This document shows positions 5,161-6,046 of a DNA stretch of 6,046 nt, piece after piece (the first letter of the stretch is position 1; each line of letters opens with the position of its first letter). Position numbers and translations under genes: made by a program. The notes beneath the pieces were generated by a model that was given only the letters and a program-made list of their open reading frames with translations, was not told the origin of the DNA and made no database searches. The stretch is from an uncultured bacterium (GTDB taxonomy: Bacteria > Armatimonadota > UBA5829 > DSUL01), in the NCBI GenBank assembly GCA_937967775.1, contig CALCJH010000369.1, forward strand, positions 1 through 6,046. Direction: 5' to 3'.

Positions 5161-5772
5161 TTGACCAGAGAAGAGATCGCGGAGATCGAGCAGGCGCCGG
5201 TGATCGGCGTGCTGAGCTACCAGGGTGATGTGCGGGAGCACCTGGTGGCCGTCGAGGCGGCAGGGGCAAGGGCGGTGCCCGTCAACCGGCCGGAGCAGTT
5301 GCGGGAGTTGGCCGGGCTCATCATCCCGGGAGGCGAGAGCACCACCATCGGCAAATTGTTGACCCACTTCGGGATGGACCAAGCCATCCGTGAGTGCTAC
5401 GAACAGGGTATGGCCCTGTTCGGCACTTGCGCGGGGCTCATCCTGATGGCGCGCGAGATCGAGGGGAGCGATCAGCCCCGCCTTGGCCTGATGGACATCA
5501 CCGCCCGCCGCAACGCCTTCGGGCGTCAGGTCCAGAGCTTCGAGACCGACCTGGATGTGCCGGATCTGGGAGGCGGTCCGCTCAGAGCCGTGTTCATCCG
5601 GGCGCCGTATATTTCGGCCGTGGGTGCGGGGGTGCGCGTGATGGCCAGTTTCAATGAACGCATCGTCCTGGCCCGTCAGGACCGGTTGCTGGCCGCCGCC
5701 TTCCATCCAGAACTGGTGGGCGAGACGCGCCTGCATCGCTACTTCCTGGACATCGCCACAGGGAAGGTGTAA
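5161..5772 (+). CDS. pdxT: PLP synthase glutaminase subunit PdxT
   Basis: 203-aa class I (triad) glutamine amidotransferase. It hydrolyses glutamine and passes ammonia to PdxS, which makes pyridoxal 5'-phosphate from ribose 5-phosphate and glyceraldehyde 3-phosphate in the cytoplasm. With the TTG start the family signatures are GVLSYQGD (16-23), PGGEST (56-61), the nucleophile Cys90 in FGTCAG, RNAFGRQ (117-123), RAPYI (147-151) and His182/Glu184 in FHPEL. All catalytic residues are present. Length matches the usual 190-200 aa. TTG at 5161 is preferred because GGAGGAG lies upstream; a GTG at 5200 would start right at the first strand but has no good ribosome site, and upstream starts add non-homologous sequence within the structured leader. 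pdxS is often adjacent but is not in this window. The next gene starts 2 nt after the stop. Confidence 0.96.
   Translation: MTREEIAEIEQAPVIGVLSYQGDVREHLVAVEAAGARAVPVNRPEQLRELAGLIIPGGESTTIGKLLTHFGMDQAIRECYEQGMALFGTCAGLILMAREIEGSDQPRLGLMDITARRNAFGRQVQSFETDLDVPDLGGGPLRAVFIRAPYISAVGAGVRVMASFNERIVLARQDRLLAAAFHPELVGETRLHRYFLDIATGKV
5764..5769 (+). promoter_or_regulatory. Ribosome binding site for the gene after pdxT
   Basis: AAGGTG at the very end of pdxT, 5 nt before the TTG at 5775. It supports that start and coupled translation with pdxT. Confidence 0.6.
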
Positions 5773-5774
5773 CC

Positions 5775-6046
5775 TTGCGTGCCGCCGCGGCTCCGGCCGG
5801 ACGCGTAAGCTCCGCAGTGGCCGTTCTTCTGGCGGCGGTGACCGTCGCCGGGGGCGGAGCCGCCTGGCTGGTCCGCAACAGACCCGAGCCCATTGCACCG
5901 CCGGAGCGTCCGCGCCGGGTGACGCCCGTTCTGCAGCGGGAAGGGGACGGCAGCGAGCGTCTGGCGATCTCCCCTGACGGCCGCACGGCCGCCTGTTTGG
6001 ACTCCGAGGGCTGGTTTCATCTCTACCGCTCCGACGGCAGCCTGGC
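5775..6046 (+). CDS. Membrane-anchored protein with beta-propeller-like repeat, N-terminal part (cut by right edge)
   Basis: The first 90 codons are present; the gene continues beyond the right edge. The TTG at 5775-5777 is 2 nt after the pdxT stop and has AAGGTG 5 nt upstream, so translation is likely coupled; an in-frame GTG at 5817 would cut into the membrane segment. A short basic N-terminus precedes a hydrophobic stretch at about 11-33 (ending GGGAAWLVRNR), a probable signal anchor that places the rest outside the membrane. A Pro/Arg-rich linker (35-50) follows, then LAISPDGRTAACLDSEG (63-79) and a Tyr-Arg-Ser-Asp-Gly turn. This resembles a blade of a WD40-, TolB- or PQQ-type beta-propeller (SPDGR motif followed by short strands). 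The exact family and function cannot be given from this fragment. Confidence 0.68.
   Translation, partial: MRAAAAPAGRVSSAVAVLLAAVTVAGGGAAWLVRNRPEPIAPPERPRRVTPVLQREGDGSERLAISPDGRTAACLDSEGWFHLYRSDGSL

Noticed and set aside
5023..5898. 291-codon open frame on the minus strand
   Set aside because: It is antisense to pdxT, whose catalytic motifs are all present; the antisense translation shows no domain.

Overview
The window is a stretch of a GC-rich bacterial chromosome. It holds seven protein genes (two cut by the window edges) and three tRNA genes. GTG or TTG starts supported by good Shine-Dalgarno sites recur, and none of the three tRNA genes encodes its 3' CCA. PdxT implies the DXP-independent (PdxS/PdxT) vitamin B6 route. 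I cannot assign a phylum; Armatimonadota or Chloroflexota would be guesses.

Left part (1-2410, minus strand). A two-gene unit encodes a zinc-dependent medium-chain dehydrogenase (1239-2270) followed by a short-chain dehydrogenase (403-1215). The pairing of families resembles the IdnD/IdnO pair of L-idonate/ketogluconate metabolism. The SDR carries Arg where the catalytic Lys is expected. Downstream on the same strand, apparently under its own extended -10 promoter, starts a secreted protein of unknown family that runs off the left edge.

Middle (2411-2720). Three tRNA genes lie on alternating strands: Pro(UGG) on plus, Gly(UCC) on minus and Arg(UCU) on plus. The Pro and Gly genes have consensus TATAAT boxes. 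A near-perfect palindrome lies between the divergent Gly and Arg genes.

Right part (2745-6046). On the minus strand, an HtrA/DegP-type membrane-anchored serine protease overlaps by 4 nt a Gfo/Idh/MocA oxidoreductase, so the two are probably translationally coupled. Divergently on the plus strand lie pdxT (glutaminase subunit of PLP synthase) and, 2 nt after its stop, the start of a membrane-anchored protein with a beta-propeller-like repeat that runs off the right edge. The 158-nt divergent spacer between htrA and pdxT contains three successive stem-loops.

Overall these are mostly ordinary housekeeping and carbohydrate-oxidation genes. I found no phage, transposon, CRISPR or defence genes and no clearly new system. 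The most checkable oddities are the altered SDR active site, the structured pdxT leader, the unusual gene pairings and the palindrome between the tRNA genes.
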